Shown here: one piece after another, positions 5,323 to 5,330 of the stretch | Layout: each line of letters begins with the position of its first letter | Position numbering within the stretch: position 1 is the stretch's first letter | Origin: Immundisolibacteraceae bacterium | GTDB taxonomy: Bacteria > Pseudomonadota > Gammaproteobacteria > Immundisolibacterales > Immundisolibacteraceae | Length of the DNA stretch: 5,330 bases | Direction of reading: 5' to 3' | NCBI GenBank assembly: GCA_019090185.1 | Contig: JAHRWJ010000083.1 | Location: 1-5,330 of the forward strand | Position numbers and translations under genes: made by a program | Notes under the pieces: model-generated | The model's input: the letters and a program-made list of their open reading frames with translations, nothing else | What the model was told of the DNA's origin: nothing | The model's database searches: none

Positions 5323-5330
5323 TTTGTTTC

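Overview
The window looks like bacterial chromosome from a gammaproteobacterium, probably marine or salt-exposed. The support is a DusA-type tRNA-dihydrouridine synthase very close to the enterobacterial form, a lipoprotein-type ApbE, a proteobacterial-style Mrp cluster, and roughly balanced base composition by eye. The lineage is an inference from protein likeness only. I see no mobile element, CRISPR array, tRNA or rRNA.

Positions 1-2360, minus strand: a tightly packed operon for a multisubunit Na+(K+)/H+ antiporter of the Mrp/Mnh/Pha family. In transcription order it is mrpE, mrpF, mrpG, a stand-alone gene matching the C-terminal part of MrpA (archaeal MbhD plus MbhE joined), mrpB, and the start of mrpC, which runs off the left edge. 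Every junction overlaps by 1-4 bases, so the chain is probably translationally coupled. The order E-F-G-(MbhD/E)-B-C matches the ion-translocating module of archaeal membrane-bound hydrogenases (MbhA-G) rather than the classical mrpABCDEFG order. The large antiporter-like subunits (MrpD type) would lie beyond the left edge. mrpE appears to start at a rare ATT codon.

Positions 2361-2882: a gap of about 520 bases between divergent mrpE and dusA. I see no convincing gene in it. It holds two good operator-like palindromes, an 8-base direct repeat and a candidate promoter just before dusA.

Positions 2883-4234, plus strand: dusA (tRNA D20/D20a formation), then after 68 bases a small unrecognised secreted protein with two cysteines and its own candidate promoter.

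Positions 4261-5322, minus strand: apbE, a lipoprotein FAD:protein FMN transferase. It converges on the small secreted gene with only 26 bases between them. ApbE flavinylates subunits of Nqr and Rnf sodium or electron-transport complexes in many bacteria, so the window may lie in a sodium-energetics neighbourhood, but no Nqr or Rnf gene is visible. Nothing here amounts to a clearly new system. The best leads are the Mbh-like gene order with the fused MbhD/E protein, and the ATT start of mrpE.
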